This document shows positions 25,979 through 34,731 of a stretch of DNA of 64,000 nucleotides, in pieces. The notes under the pieces were generated by a model. It was not told the DNA's origin, searched no databases, and saw only the letters and a list, made by a program, of their open reading frames with translations. Origin of the DNA: CAZWDL01 sp964632995 (GTDB lineage: Bacteria; Bacteroidota; Bacteroidia; Chitinophagales; Saprospiraceae); contig CAZWDL010000016.1 in NCBI GenBank assembly GCA_964632995.1, forward strand, positions 14,994-78,993, read 5' to 3'. The position numbers and the translations under genes are program-made. Positions within the stretch are counted from its first letter, which is position 1. Each line of letters opens with the position of its first letter.

Positions 25979-27067
25979 ATGCAACACAAAACTATGACAA
26001 TCAATACCCTTCAGCCTGCTACCACCATCGCCGTTGAGCTCTTAAAGCAGCTCGTCGCGGCGCCCTCCTTCTCCCGGGAAGAGGACATCACGGCGCGGAT
26101 ACTGGAAGATTTTTTCCGGGAACGGCATATTCCTCTCGAGCGTAAGGGGCATAACATTTGGGTTCGTTCCCGGTACTGGAAGGAGGATCGCCCCACCTTG
26201 CTGCTCAACTCGCACCACGATACGGTGCGCCCCGCCAAGGCATGGACGCGTACGCCTTTCCAGCCGCAAATCGAAGACGGCAAGCTCTACGGATTGGGTA
26301 GCAACGATGCCGGCGGCTGCCTCGTTTCGCTCATCAGCGCCTTTCTGCATTTCTACGAAGCGCGCGAGCTGCCGGTCAACCTCGTTCTGGCCGCTACCGC
26401 CGAGGAGGAAATCAGCGGTGCGAACGGCATAGCTTCGGTAGTTCCGGAGCTGGGTGAACTGTGGGCGGGTATTGTCGGGGAGCCCACCCTGTTGCAAATG
26501 GCCGTAGCGGAAAAAGGACTCATGGTCATCGACGCGGAAGCACAGGGCAAGGCCGGGCACGCCGCGCGGGAGGAAGGTATCAATGCCGTTTATATTGCCC
26601 TGGAGGACATCGAGTGGCTGCGCCGTCATCGCTTCGAGCGCGTTTCGCCACGGCTCGGCCCCGTTAAGGTGTCGGTCACTCAGATTGAAGCGGGGCATCA
26701 GCACAACGTGGTGCCCGATCGCTGCACTTTCGTCATCGATGTTCGTACCAACGAGCTGTACAGTAATCAGGAGGCTTTTGAAATCCTGCAACAGAATACA
26801 AAATCCGAACTGCGCCCACGCTCCTTCCGCCTCAACTCCTCGCGTATCGAGGAAGATCATCCGCTGGTGCAGAGCGGGCAGCAGCTGGACCTGACGGCCT
26901 TCGGCTCCCCGACCTTGTCGGATCAGGCCCTTTTGCGCATTCCCACCCTCAAAATCGGACCGGGGGACTCGGCCCGCTCGCACACGGCGGACGAGTTTAT
27001 CTTCCTGGAAGAGATCGAGCAGGGGATAAGAACGTATATTCAGTTGATTGAGGGTGTTCGATTATAG
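25979..27067 (+). CDS. argE: N-acyl-ornithine/citrulline deacylase (M20 peptidase)
   Basis: The 362-residue M20 metallohydrolase shows LLLNSHHDTVRP (zinc His and catalytic Asp), GLGSNDAGGCL (bridging Asp), ATAEEEISGANG (catalytic Glu pair) and a late PGDSARSHTADEF zinc-binding His. In a transcarbamylase pathway using acylated ornithine it should remove the acyl group from acyl-citrulline. Met at 25979 or 25994 are both possible starts. It sits between argB and argH and is part of the operon. Confidence 0.9.
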   Translation: MQHKTMTINTLQPATTIAVELLKQLVAAPSFSREEDITARILEDFFRERHIPLERKGHNIWVRSRYWKEDRPTLLLNSHHDTVRPAKAWTRTPFQPQIEDGKLYGLGSNDAGGCLVSLISAFLHFYEARELPVNLVLAATAEEEISGANGIASVVPELGELWAGIVGEPTLLQMAVAEKGLMVIDAEAQGKAGHAAREEGINAVYIALEDIEWLRRHRFERVSPRLGPVKVSVTQIEAGHQHNVVPDRCTFVIDVRTNELYSNQEAFEILQQNTKSELRPRSFRLNSSRIEEDHPLVQSGQQLDLTAFGSPTLSDQALLRIPTLKIGPGDSARSHTADEFIFLEEIEQGIRTYIQLIEGVRL

Positions 27068-27079
27068 GGGCTTGTCGAG

Positions 27080-27108
27080 TGACGGGATGACTTAAAGTCG
27101 CTCCGTCA
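27080..27108. repeat. Imperfect palindrome in the argE-argH spacer
   Basis: TGACGG...CCGTCA with an inner GACTT/AAGTC forms an imperfect hairpin resembling the palindrome at 17851-17883 (GGGGTGACT...AGTCACCCC). Probably two members of one intergenic repeat family. Confidence 0.45.
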
Positions 27109-27164
27109 ATCCCCAGCGTATACTTCACAATCAACCTGTTCCACTATTCCATAACCACTTTCCT

Positions 27165-28502
27165 ATGAAACTCTGGCAAAAACAAGAACACGACATTGAC
27201 CACGCCATCGAGCGATTCACCGTCGGTCGGGACCGCGAGTTTGACCTGGCGCTGGCTAAATACGATATTCAGGGCTCACTGGCCCATGCTCAAATGCTCG
27301 CCTCCATCGGCCTGCTGGAACCCGGGGAGCTGGAACAACTCAGCAGCCTGCTACGTGAGCTGTACCGGCGGGTGGAGCAGGGGGATTTCCAGATCGAGCA
27401 AGGAGTAGAGGACATCCACTCCCAGGTCGAATTGCTGCTCACCCGTCAACTCGGTGATATTGGCAAGAAAATTCACGCCGGCCGCTCGCGCAACGACCAG
27501 GTGCTGGTAGATCTGCGTCTTTTCTTTCGCGATGAGATTCGTTCTTTGGCTGATGGTGCCCGTGCCCTGTTCGATTTGCTGCTCCGGCTGGCTGACCAGC
27601 ATAAGGAGGTACTGATGCCGGGCTACACCCATCTGCAGGTAGCCATGCCTTCTTCTTTCGGGCTGTGGTTCAGCGCCTATGCCGAGAGTCTGATCGACGA
27701 TCTGCGGCAGCTGGAAGCCACCTACCGCATTACTAACCAGAACCCGTTGGGCTCGGCGGCGGGATACGGCTCCTCCTTTCCGCTTGACCGCCGCCTGACC
27801 ACCGAATTGCTCGGCTTCGACGAGCTGGCGTACAACGTGGTGCACGCTCAGCTGGGGCGCGGCAAAACGGAGCTCTTTCTTAGCTTCGCTCTGGCGGCCT
27901 TCGGCGCCACCCTCGGCAAGCTGTCGATGGATATCGTCCTGTTCCTGAACCAGAACTTCAGTTTCATCAGCTTCCCGGACCAACTGACCACCGGCTCCAG
28001 CATCATGCCGCACAAAAAGAACCCCGATGTTTTTGAACTCACCCGCGCCAAATGCAATCAGCTGCAAGCCCTGCCCCAACAGGTAGCCCTGCTGACCACC
28101 AACCTGCCTTCCGGCTACCATCGCGATTTTCAGCTGCTCAAGGAAAGTCTCTTTCCGGGTATACAAACGCTGAAAGACTGCCTGGAGATGCTGCACTACG
28201 CCCTGCAGCACATCGAGGTGAATACTGATATTCTGGAAGATGAACGCTACCGCTACCTTTTCAGCGTAGAGGAGGTCAATAAGGAAGTGCTTAAGGGCAC
28301 CCCTTTTCGCGATGCCTACCGCAAGATTGGCGAGCGCATCGCCTCGGGCGAGTTCGAGCCGGGACTGCGCGTAGCGCATACGCACGAAGGCAGCATCGGC
28401 AACCTCTGTCTGCCGGATATTCGCGGCAAGTTCGATAAGGTCTGGCGGCAGTTTGATTTTGAAAAGGCTTTCGCCAAAATAGAGGAGCTGGTGAGAAGAT
28501 AA
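27165..28502 (+). CDS. argH: Argininosuccinate lyase
   Basis: The 445-residue enzyme releases arginine and fumarate. It carries the fumarase/aspartase-superfamily signature GSSIMPHKKNPD with the catalytic Ser, DIHSQVE, the LTRQLGDIGKKIHAGRSRNDQV block and MPGYTHLQ with its catalytic His. It is the last gene of the operon and converges with a secreted hypothetical gene. Confidence 0.96.
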   Translation: MKLWQKQEHDIDHAIERFTVGRDREFDLALAKYDIQGSLAHAQMLASIGLLEPGELEQLSSLLRELYRRVEQGDFQIEQGVEDIHSQVELLLTRQLGDIGKKIHAGRSRNDQVLVDLRLFFRDEIRSLADGARALFDLLLRLADQHKEVLMPGYTHLQVAMPSSFGLWFSAYAESLIDDLRQLEATYRITNQNPLGSAAGYGSSFPLDRRLTTELLGFDELAYNVVHAQLGRGKTELFLSFALAAFGATLGKLSMDIVLFLNQNFSFISFPDQLTTGSSIMPHKKNPDVFELTRAKCNQLQALPQQVALLTTNLPSGYHRDFQLLKESLFPGIQTLKDCLEMLHYALQHIEVNTDILEDERYRYLFSVEEVNKEVLKGTPFRDAYRKIGERIASGEFEPGLRVAHTHEGSIGNLCLPDIRGKFDKVWRQFDFEKAFAKIEELVRR

Positions 28503-28537
28503 GGACATGGGGCAGCGCTGCGGCTTAAGTTTCCGGA

Positions 28538-29122
28538 TCAGTTATTCTGCTTTCCGCTACCCTGCCTTGCTTCATCCAGAAAGCGCAACGCGTAGAAGCG
28601 GTAGTCCAGCTCGGGCGAGGGTTCATCGAAGAGAAAGAAGACGTAGGCCATGCCTTGCCCTTCACGAAAGAGGGCCAGCATTTTGCATTCCTTGCGAACG
28701 GAGAAATCCTCCTTCGGGGTGAAAAAGAAGATCTTTCCCCAGTCGGCATTGAATTGTTCGGTGAGATCCGATTCCCGGACGGGAAGACCACTCATATAAA
28801 AATTATCGTTGTTACTGGCCAGGTGCAGCAGCATGCGGGTGCTGCGCACGTGGGGAGCGTAGGCGACCGGATTATCCAGGTCCAGGGGGTCGATGCGAAA
28901 GCGGATTTCGACCTTTTCTTTTCGTGAGCGTATAGCGAAATCATAGTCGGCAAAATTGCGGCGCGGTACGCGAATGTCCTTATAGGAGTTCTCCAGCGGT
29001 TCGAGAAACTCTATGCCGGCAGTTTGCAGTTTTTGCTTGAAATCCGCGGATACATCGACCTGGCCTGTCACGGGCAGGGAGAATGCAAGATAGAGGCACA
29101 GGAAAAAAATCAGCCTGTTCAT
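28538..29122 (-). CDS. Secreted protein of unknown function
   Basis: The 194-residue protein has a clear signal peptide (MNRLIFFLCLYLAFSLPVTG, Q next) and no recognised domain. Its interior reads as mixed alpha/beta with several aromatic strands (VEIRFRIDPLDL, MAYVFFLFDE, DYRFYALRFL). It is probably periplasmic. It follows the anti-sigma-like gene across a hairpin. I do not recognise a family. Confidence 0.75.
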   Translation of the reverse strand: MNRLIFFLCLYLAFSLPVTGQVDVSADFKQKLQTAGIEFLEPLENSYKDIRVPRRNFADYDFAIRSRKEKVEIRFRIDPLDLDNPVAYAPHVRSTRMLLHLASNNDNFYMSGLPVRESDLTEQFNADWGKIFFFTPKEDFSVRKECKMLALFREGQGMAYVFFLFDEPSPELDYRFYALRFLDEARQGSGKQNN

Positions 29123-29251
29123 GATCGTACGGTTTAATACAAAAAAGGCGTGAGCTTACCAGGTTGGTTCTTTCGTTTTTATCGCAGATTTAAGGTGTTG
29201 GCGCCGGTAAGTTAAGTAAATTACCAATGCAGGACAAAAAAGCGAGCGATT

Positions 29252-29290
29252 TCCATCCTGCCGGGCATAAGTCATTCCCGGCAGGATGGA
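29252..29290 (-). terminator. Strong hairpin after the anti-sigma-like gene
   Basis: TCCATCCTGCCGGG (29252-29265) pairs perfectly with CCCGGCAGGATGGA (29277-29290), a 14-bp stem with an 11-nt loop. A T6 run occurs on the minus strand about ten bases later. Likely the terminator of the sigma/anti-sigma unit. Confidence 0.6.
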
Positions 29291-29359
29291 GCAGCGATGC
29301 CCGTATTCCTGTTGAATATATCGCGTCGATAGGTAATATTACTTTTTGTGTGAGTGAAC

Positions 29360-29608
29360 TCAGAGGGGTTCGGCGGGGGAGATTCGGATTTTTTCTTTAA
29401 TGGACTGGATGAGTGCAGGAGAGGGTTTACGGCGGTGGATCTTGCTTTTGATAAAATCCCGGAAGGATTTTTCCTGACTGAGTATTTTAAGATAAGCGGG
29501 ATTACTCTTGATTTCTTGTAGGAGGGCTCGTTCCGCGTTCTCGCTTAACTCGTTATCCAAATACATCGTTACTTTCTGGACGAGTTCCTGATGGTTCTGA
29601 TTTCTCAT
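29360..29608 (-). CDS. Small anti-sigma factor-like protein
   Basis: The 82-residue protein (VTMYLDNELSENAERALLQE then KSNPAYLKILSQEKSFRDFI) resembles the zinc-less N-terminal anti-sigma domains encoded next to ECF sigma factors in Bacteroidota. It lacks the HxxxCxxC of ZAS domains, and no membrane segment is present, so it would be soluble. Position directly after the sigma gene, 306 bp downstream on the same strand, supports the role. The function is inferred from context. Confidence 0.6.
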   Translation of the reverse strand: MRNQNHQELVQKVTMYLDNELSENAERALLQEIKSNPAYLKILSQEKSFRDFIKSKIHRRKPSPALIQSIKEKIRISPAEPL

Positions 29609-29914
29609 GACTGATTTTTTTTGCCACTTAGAGGAAATGTTGTTCCCGTCACCTGAACCCAGTCAAGCCAACTCCTTTCCACGTGGCAATCTACCTTTTT
29701 CCGGACTGGTTTTAGCCGGAAAGGCGATTGAATTGCCGAAGGGCACTGTGCTGACGGCGTGAGGAATATTAATTCTAATGAATTCAGGTTCAAGCCTTTT
29801 CAATTCAGTTAATCAATGCAAATTTGATGTTTAAAACAGTGGTTTTTCAGAGATGGTTCCTCGGCTCCACAGGAATTTATCACCTGCCAAGCAGCTTAGG
29901 TTAACAAATGAGGT
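29609..29914. other. Spacer between sigma and anti-sigma genes with a hairpin
   Basis: This gap is wide for a sigma/anti-sigma pair. TTTCCGG (29699-29705) and CCGGAAA (29717-29723) form a 7-bp stem with a short inner CT/AG extension. No clear gene is present; a 62-codon frame overlaps it but has no features. Confidence 0.45.
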
Positions 29915-30505
29915 TTATGAACGCTTATCTTTATACCCTAGCGACTGGGCGTATTCTTTCAATTTTTCTTTCAGCATGTTGCGGGCGCGGTGCAGCCGCG
30001 AGCGGACGGTGCCGATGGGGATATCAATAATTTTCGATATTTCTTCGTAGGTAAACCCTTCCACATCGCAAAGCAGAATGACGACCCGGAAATCCACAGG
30101 CAGGGCATTGATGGCGTTAGTGACTTCATCACCCATCATATCCTGAAACATCTCCTCGCGCAGATCCATGTAGCTGGAAAACTTGGTATCTTCCTCATCC
30201 TGGTAGGTGATGATCTCCTCGTAATCCACTTTAGTGGGCCGCTTGCTCTTGCGCCGGTACTGATTGATGAATACGTTCTTGAGGATTTTGAACAGCCAGG
30301 CTTTGGCGTTTGTCCCTTCGATGTATTTATCAATGAAGCGATATGCCTTCAAATAAGTTTCCTGTACCAGGTCATTGGCATCCTCTTCATTGTAGGTAAG
30401 ATGGTAGGCGAAGGTATACAATGAATCTATCTGAGGGAGAAACTCTTCCTCAAAAATCCGATCGTACTTCTCTTTTTGATTTTTTTTATTTGCCATTACC
30501 ACCAT
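29915..30505 (-). CDS. ECF-type RNA polymerase sigma factor
   Basis: The 196-residue protein has sigma region 2 (FAYHLTYNEEDANDLVQETYLKA, AWLFKILKNVFINQYRR) and region 4 (LPVDFRVVILLCDVEGFTYE and IGTVRSRLHRARNMLKEKL). It has no sigma-1 or sigma-3 domain, as expected of the ECF class. It belongs to the RpoE/SigW-like group common in Bacteroidota. The internal M at codon 4 could be the start. The cognate regulator is likely the small protein at 29360-29608. Confidence 0.93.
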   Translation of the reverse strand: MVVMANKKNQKEKYDRIFEEEFLPQIDSLYTFAYHLTYNEEDANDLVQETYLKAYRFIDKYIEGTNAKAWLFKILKNVFINQYRRKSKRPTKVDYEEIITYQDEEDTKFSSYMDLREEMFQDMMGDEVTNAINALPVDFRVVILLCDVEGFTYEEISKIIDIPIGTVRSRLHRARNMLKEKLKEYAQSLGYKDKRS

Positions 30506-30800
30506 AAAAGTATGAAATAATTCTAAATCTAGAAACAGTTCCCGGAAAAGGAAGCGAAAAACAGAATAAGCTGCAAAATTTCACCTTCCCAAGTCCGGAA
30601 CGGTTTTACGAGGCTGCCGTCCGGATTAACGATGCAAAAATCATGACGGGCTTGCGGCTTGTAGGCCTGCTTCTCACCTCGTATTTGGAAACGAAAGGGC
30701 GCCGTTCCGTGTTCAATTCTGCAAACTATAGGGTGGAAGAAAAAGTTTCCTTCAGCAACATTTTTTGGTCAAGCGCGGGAGAAAAGAGTCCTTTTACCGC

Positions 30801-31382
30801 TCAGAAATCAACGCGTTCAATATCTGGGATCTCGGCTTCGAACCAGCGCAGGGGAGCTTTATTTTTATCGCCGGTGAGGGTGTCGCATTTGAAAAAGAGA
30901 TAGTAAAGTTGCCGGTGCCCCTCGATCTGTCGCAGGAGTCGCTGCAGCCGCAGTTCGCCGGCTTCCGGCTTCCGGTACAGGTGAGTGGTGCGCCAGCAAT
31001 AATAAGCTTCGTCATGCCATTCGACGATACTGAGCACTTCGGGATCGCTGGGGTATTGTTCGAGGAACTGACGGGCTAGTACGGCGTGATGTTTAGACCA
31101 GTCACGAGGGCGGCGCTTGTCTTCACAGTATTTAAAAGAATCGTGAACGAAGGCAATGAGGCGGAGCTGTTCCCGCTGCCGGCCGGAGACACACAGGCGA
31201 TCGATGTTGGCCAGTACTTCCTTGATGTGTTTGTACACTTCTCCCTCGGGATGCCCATAACGGGGAACACCCCAGAACAAGCCGCGGCGGAAAGCGGGAA
31301 TGCCCAGCAATTGCCTTTCCAGGGCGGTTTCGGGCCGAAGCTCCTTGTCCAGATCGACATTTCCGGTGATCAGTTCTTTCAT
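30801..31382 (-). CDS. HD-domain phosphohydrolase-like protein
   Basis: The 193-residue protein carries HD-type metal ligands: GHPEGEVYKHIKEVLANID (first His region), IAFVHDSFKY (the HD pair) and IVEWHDEAYYCW (later His-Asp). It resembles small HD proteins of unknown substrate in Bacteroidota. No signal peptide or membrane segment. It stands alone between the sigma gene and a divergent HtrA gene. Confidence 0.75.
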   Translation of the reverse strand: MKELITGNVDLDKELRPETALERQLLGIPAFRRGLFWGVPRYGHPEGEVYKHIKEVLANIDRLCVSGRQREQLRLIAFVHDSFKYCEDKRRPRDWSKHHAVLARQFLEQYPSDPEVLSIVEWHDEAYYCWRTTHLYRKPEAGELRLQRLLRQIEGHRQLYYLFFKCDTLTGDKNKAPLRWFEAEIPDIERVDF

Positions 31383-31673
31383 AGTGTTCGCATTAACGGC
31401 TCAGGGCATGCTGGTTTCAACGAGCCGGAAATTGCTGTTAATTTCCTGTTAAAAGTTTTTCGAGTGGTAACAAAGGTCTAGTATAAAAAGTTAAATTTTT
31501 ATCAAGTGTTGCTACTCTTTTCGTCCGGAAAGTAAAAAAATAGCCATTCCCTTGAAATAAGTCGCCTTTTTTGAGATAATCTAATTTTCAGGAATGCATT
31601 TTTCCCCCGATTTCATTATCTTATTCAACCATTTGAGGGACCATTGCCCGACAAGTTAAATTCAAACGTCAAC

Positions 31674-32828
31674 ATGAAACAGATATTTTCCCTACTACTC
31701 GCCGGCATAACAGGTGGGCTCATAGTACTCGCCGGCGTCTATCTGTTGTCAGCCCCGCCGGGTTCATCTTCCGCCTCTCTTCCTCCGGCACAATTGGTGC
31801 GCCAGGTTAATGTTGCTCCTCAGCCGGCCGCGCCGTTGGATTTCAAAGCAGCAGCGGCCAGGGCCATGCCGGCGGTTGTGCACATTAAGGCCGAGGCGAC
31901 TCCCGGCGCTCAGGAACTACCCGACGAAGGGGAGGACAATCCGCTGGGCTTTTTTTTCAACGACGATTTCTGGCGCAATCCTTTCGGTGGGCAACGGCCG
32001 CAGCAGGGTTCGGGTTCAGGTGTGCTCTACACCAGTGACGGTTACATCGTCACCAATTACCACGTCGTGGAATTTGCCGATGAACTGGAGGTAACCCTCT
32101 ACGACAATCGTACTTTTGAAGCGCAAATAGTGGGATCCTACAAACAGTCTGATCTGGCCGTACTCAAGATCCAGGGGGCGAACTTTCCCACGATGGAACT
32201 GGCCGATTCCGATCGCGCCGAAATCGGAGAGTGGGTATTGGCCGTTGGCAACCCTTTTGAACTGAACTCGACCGTCACCGCCGGGATCATCAGCGCGAAA
32301 GGACGCAATATTCAACTACTGGGTGGCCGCGATGCCATCGAGGCTTTCATTCAAACCGATGCTGCCGTCAATCCCGGCAACAGTGGCGGCGCACTGGTCG
32401 ACGCAGAAGGGCGATTACTGGGGATCAATACCGCCATCGCCACCCGGACGGGAGCATTCCAGGGCTATTCCTTCGCCATTCCCATCAACCTGGTCAGCCG
32501 TATTGCCGAAGATATTATTGCCAATGGCAGTTTTCAGCGTGCCTTCCTGGGAGTAAGCATCACCGAACTGGACAGTGAATACGCTGAAGAATTGGGGCTG
32601 GCCATCACTCAGGGCGTCGTCATCGAAAGCCTCTCCGACAGCGGATCCGCGCAATACGCCGGCCTGCGCACCAAAGACGTCATCGTGGAAGTAGACGGCC
32701 GGGAAATCAAAGGCGTACCGGAGCTTCAGGAAATTATCGGCCGCGCCCGGGTAGGAGATGTTATCAACGTTAAAGTCAACCGGCAGGGAAACCTCATCGA
32801 AATTCCGGTCTCCCTCAAGGCAGAATAG
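31674..32828 (+). CDS. HtrA/DegQ-family serine protease (single PDZ)
   Basis: The 384-residue protein has an N-terminal membrane anchor or uncleaved signal (residues 5-26), then a trypsin-like domain with His130 (NYHVVEF), Asp160 (SDLAVLKI) and Ser237 in NPGNSGGAL, and one C-terminal PDZ domain (FLGVSITELDSEYAEELG on). The single PDZ and anchor make it DegS-like, acting as an envelope quality-control protease. ATG 31674 was selected over the TTG start at 31644. A strong terminator is 260 bp downstream. Confidence 0.93.
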   Translation: MKQIFSLLLAGITGGLIVLAGVYLLSAPPGSSSASLPPAQLVRQVNVAPQPAAPLDFKAAAARAMPAVVHIKAEATPGAQELPDEGEDNPLGFFFNDDFWRNPFGGQRPQQGSGSGVLYTSDGYIVTNYHVVEFADELEVTLYDNRTFEAQIVGSYKQSDLAVLKIQGANFPTMELADSDRAEIGEWVLAVGNPFELNSTVTAGIISAKGRNIQLLGGRDAIEAFIQTDAAVNPGNSGGALVDAEGRLLGINTAIATRTGAFQGYSFAIPINLVSRIAEDIIANGSFQRAFLGVSITELDSEYAEELGLAITQGVVIESLSDSGSAQYAGLRTKDVIVEVDGREIKGVPELQEIIGRARVGDVINVKVNRQGNLIEIPVSLKAE

Positions 32829-33089
32829 CGAAATTGTCAGCCTCCGGCATTTGCATCATTCAATTATTGAGAATATATTGAATTAACGGAACCAGGACTT
32901 TGGAATTATTGTAAATAAGAGTAGCTGATTTTGCTTCCTTAAGCTTTTAGCAATCAGATCATTACCAATAGGCGGGCGTAAGACATTTTAGGAAATTTTA
33001 ACAAACGCCTCGCAACAATCGGAGAAAAAATTCAGTTGATTTAATATACAAGAACTTGTTTAAAGTTGGTTTTTCGTTTTGTTTTGATG
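32829..33089. other. AT-rich gap downstream of the HtrA gene
   Basis: There is no recognised gene in 261 bp between the htrA stop and the terminator at 33090. It may be a long 3' UTR or hold a small RNA; I could not find an exact TTG-N19-TAnnTTTG promoter inside it. Confidence 0.4.
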
Positions 33090-33125
33090 CGTCTGTCTTG
33101 TTTCCGCAGGGCAGACGTTTTTTTT
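33090..33125 (+). terminator. Intrinsic terminator without an adjacent gene
   Basis: CGTCTGTCTTG (33090-33100) pairs with CAGGGCAGACG (33107-33117), 11 bp with two G-T pairs and a 6-nt loop, followed by eight T (33118-33125). It is one of the best intrinsic terminators in the window. Confidence 0.85.
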
Positions 33126-33154
33126 GCTCCGCTTCCCGATAATTTGTATCTTTT
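33124..33154 (+). promoter_or_regulatory. Candidate promoter of comF
   Basis: TTG at 33124-33126, within the T-run end of the preceding terminator, is followed after 20 bp by TATCTTTT (33147-33154), one mismatch from TAnnTTTG. The predicted start is about 30 bp upstream of the comF ATG. Confidence 0.5.
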
Positions 33155-33192
33155 AAGCCCCCGGACAACGACCTCCCCGCAATCAAAGCACT

Positions 33193-33897
33193 ATGATGAA
33201 AGTGTTCCAAACACTGAGCGGTGATCTGTTGTCCCTTTTCTTTCCTCATTTATGCCTGGCTTGCTGTCGTCAAAACGCACCTGCCCGGGAACTCCTGTGC
33301 CTTTCTTGCCAGCTCAAACTGCCCTGCACCCATTTTCACCAGGAAGCAGAAAATGATTTTACCAAGCGATTCTGGGGGCGCGTCCCTATCAGCAGCGGTG
33401 CTGCGCTTTATCATTTTATCAAAGGCGGGCGGGCTCAAAAACTGATCCACCAGTTGAAATACGCCGGCAAACAGCGCGTCGGCCGTGAACTGGGCAGGCA
33501 CTACGGCCGACAACTCAGCCAAAGTCCTCACTTCGAGGGGGTCGAACTGATCGTTCCGGTCCCCCTGCATCCACGCAAACGCCATAGCCGGGGCTTTAAC
33601 CAAAGCGCCTGCTTCGCGGCAGGACTTTCTGAGAGCATGGGCGTCCCTTGGCGCGAAGAGGTCCTGATACGCAACTCATACACCGTCACCCAAACGAAGA
33701 AATCCCGCCTGGAACGAATGGAGAACGTCCTGAACGCCTTTCAGCTCGCCCGGCCCGAACTGGTCCGCAACCGGCGCGTGCTCCTCGTCGATGACGTGCT
33801 CACCACGGGCGCTACACTCGAAGCCTGCGGCGGCTGCCTGCTGAAGGCCGAAAAGGTGAAGCTGAGTATGGCCACGATCGGGATTGCGCAGATATGA
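33193..33897 (+). CDS. comF: ComF family phosphoribosyltransferase-like protein
   Basis: The 234-residue protein starts with a Cys-rich zinc-finger-like segment (CLACC..., then LCLSCQ) and ends with a phosphoribosyltransferase domain whose PRPP loop is RRVLLVDDVLTTGATLEAC. ComF homologues (GntX) assist DNA uptake for natural transformation in some bacteria, and its presence does not itself prove competence. Converges with pyrH. Confidence 0.9.
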   Translation: MMKVFQTLSGDLLSLFFPHLCLACCRQNAPARELLCLSCQLKLPCTHFHQEAENDFTKRFWGRVPISSGAALYHFIKGGRAQKLIHQLKYAGKQRVGRELGRHYGRQLSQSPHFEGVELIVPVPLHPRKRHSRGFNQSACFAAGLSESMGVPWREEVLIRNSYTVTQTKKSRLERMENVLNAFQLARPELVRNRRVLLVDDVLTTGATLEACGGCLLKAEKVKLSMATIGIAQI

Positions 33898-33939
33898 GGA
33901 AGTCGAAAACCATGACTTTTCATGATTGTTTTTTCCTCA

Positions 33940-34650
33940 TCACCCTTCTACCAGCGTACCGATGCGCTCTCCCTTTACAATGCGCTTTAGGTTTTCGCGT
34001 TTATTGATATCGAAAACGATGATAGGCAGGTTGTTTTCCTGGCAGAGGGTAAAGGCGGTCATATCCATGACACTGAGACCCAGGCTGATGACCTTGGCAA
34101 AAGTGATTTGATCGAATTTGGTGGCGGTAGGGTCTTTTTCCGGATCGGCGGTGTAGATTCCATCTACCCGGGTGCCTTTGAGGATGACATCGGCGCTAAT
34201 CTCATTGGCGCGGAGGGCGGCGGCCGAGTCAGTAGTGAAGTAAGGGCTGCCGATGCCGGCGGAGAAGATGACGACCCGTCCTTTTTCCAGGTGCCGGATG
34301 GCTCGGCGCCGAATGTAGGGCTCGGCAATTTGCTTCATTTCGATAGCCGAGATGAGGCGGGTATAGACGCCCTGGCTCTCCATGGCACTTTGCAAAGCCA
34401 TACCGTTGATAACCGTAGCCAGCATCCCCATGTAGTCTCCCTGAACGCGTTCGATTCCGGAAGCATCCGATTGCAGACCCCGGAATATATTACCTCCACC
34501 AATGACGACAGCTACTTCCACCCCGATCTCAGTCAGTTGACGGATCTGAGTAGCATAGTGATGCAGTATCTCAGGAGCAATGCCGTATTGTTGTGGGCCC
34601 ATGAGGGATTCGCCGCTGAGTTTGAGTAGGACTCGTTTGTATTTCAACAT
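33940..34650 (-). CDS. pyrH: Uridylate kinase
   Basis: The 236-residue amino-acid-kinase-fold enzyme phosphorylates UMP to UDP. The start KYKRVLLKLSGESLMG, the VVIGGGNIFRG loop, MGMLATVINGMALQ and VDGIYTADPEKDPTA segments are diagnostic. It is the last gene in the translation cluster but is separated from tsf by a terminator, so it may need its own promoter or read-through. Confidence 0.97.
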   Translation of the reverse strand: MLKYKRVLLKLSGESLMGPQQYGIAPEILHHYATQIRQLTEIGVEVAVVIGGGNIFRGLQSDASGIERVQGDYMGMLATVINGMALQSAMESQGVYTRLISAIEMKQIAEPYIRRRAIRHLEKGRVVIFSAGIGSPYFTTDSAAALRANEISADVILKGTRVDGIYTADPEKDPTATKFDQITFAKVISLGLSVMDMTAFTLCQENNLPIIVFDINKRENLKRIVKGERIGTLVEG

Positions 34651-34690
34651 GCTGTCAATTTATTACGGGGGCGAAAAGGAGGCAAAAAGA

Positions 34691-34718
34691 AAGGCGAATT
34701 AGAGAACTAATTCGCCTT
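34691..34718 (-). terminator. Terminator after tsf
   Basis: AAGGCGAATTAG and CTAATTCGCCTT form a perfect 12-bp stem with a 4-nt loop. On the minus strand it is followed by TCTTTTTGCC. It lies 14 bp after the tsf stop. Confidence 0.85.
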
Positions 34719-34731
34719 CTGGTCGGGGAGT

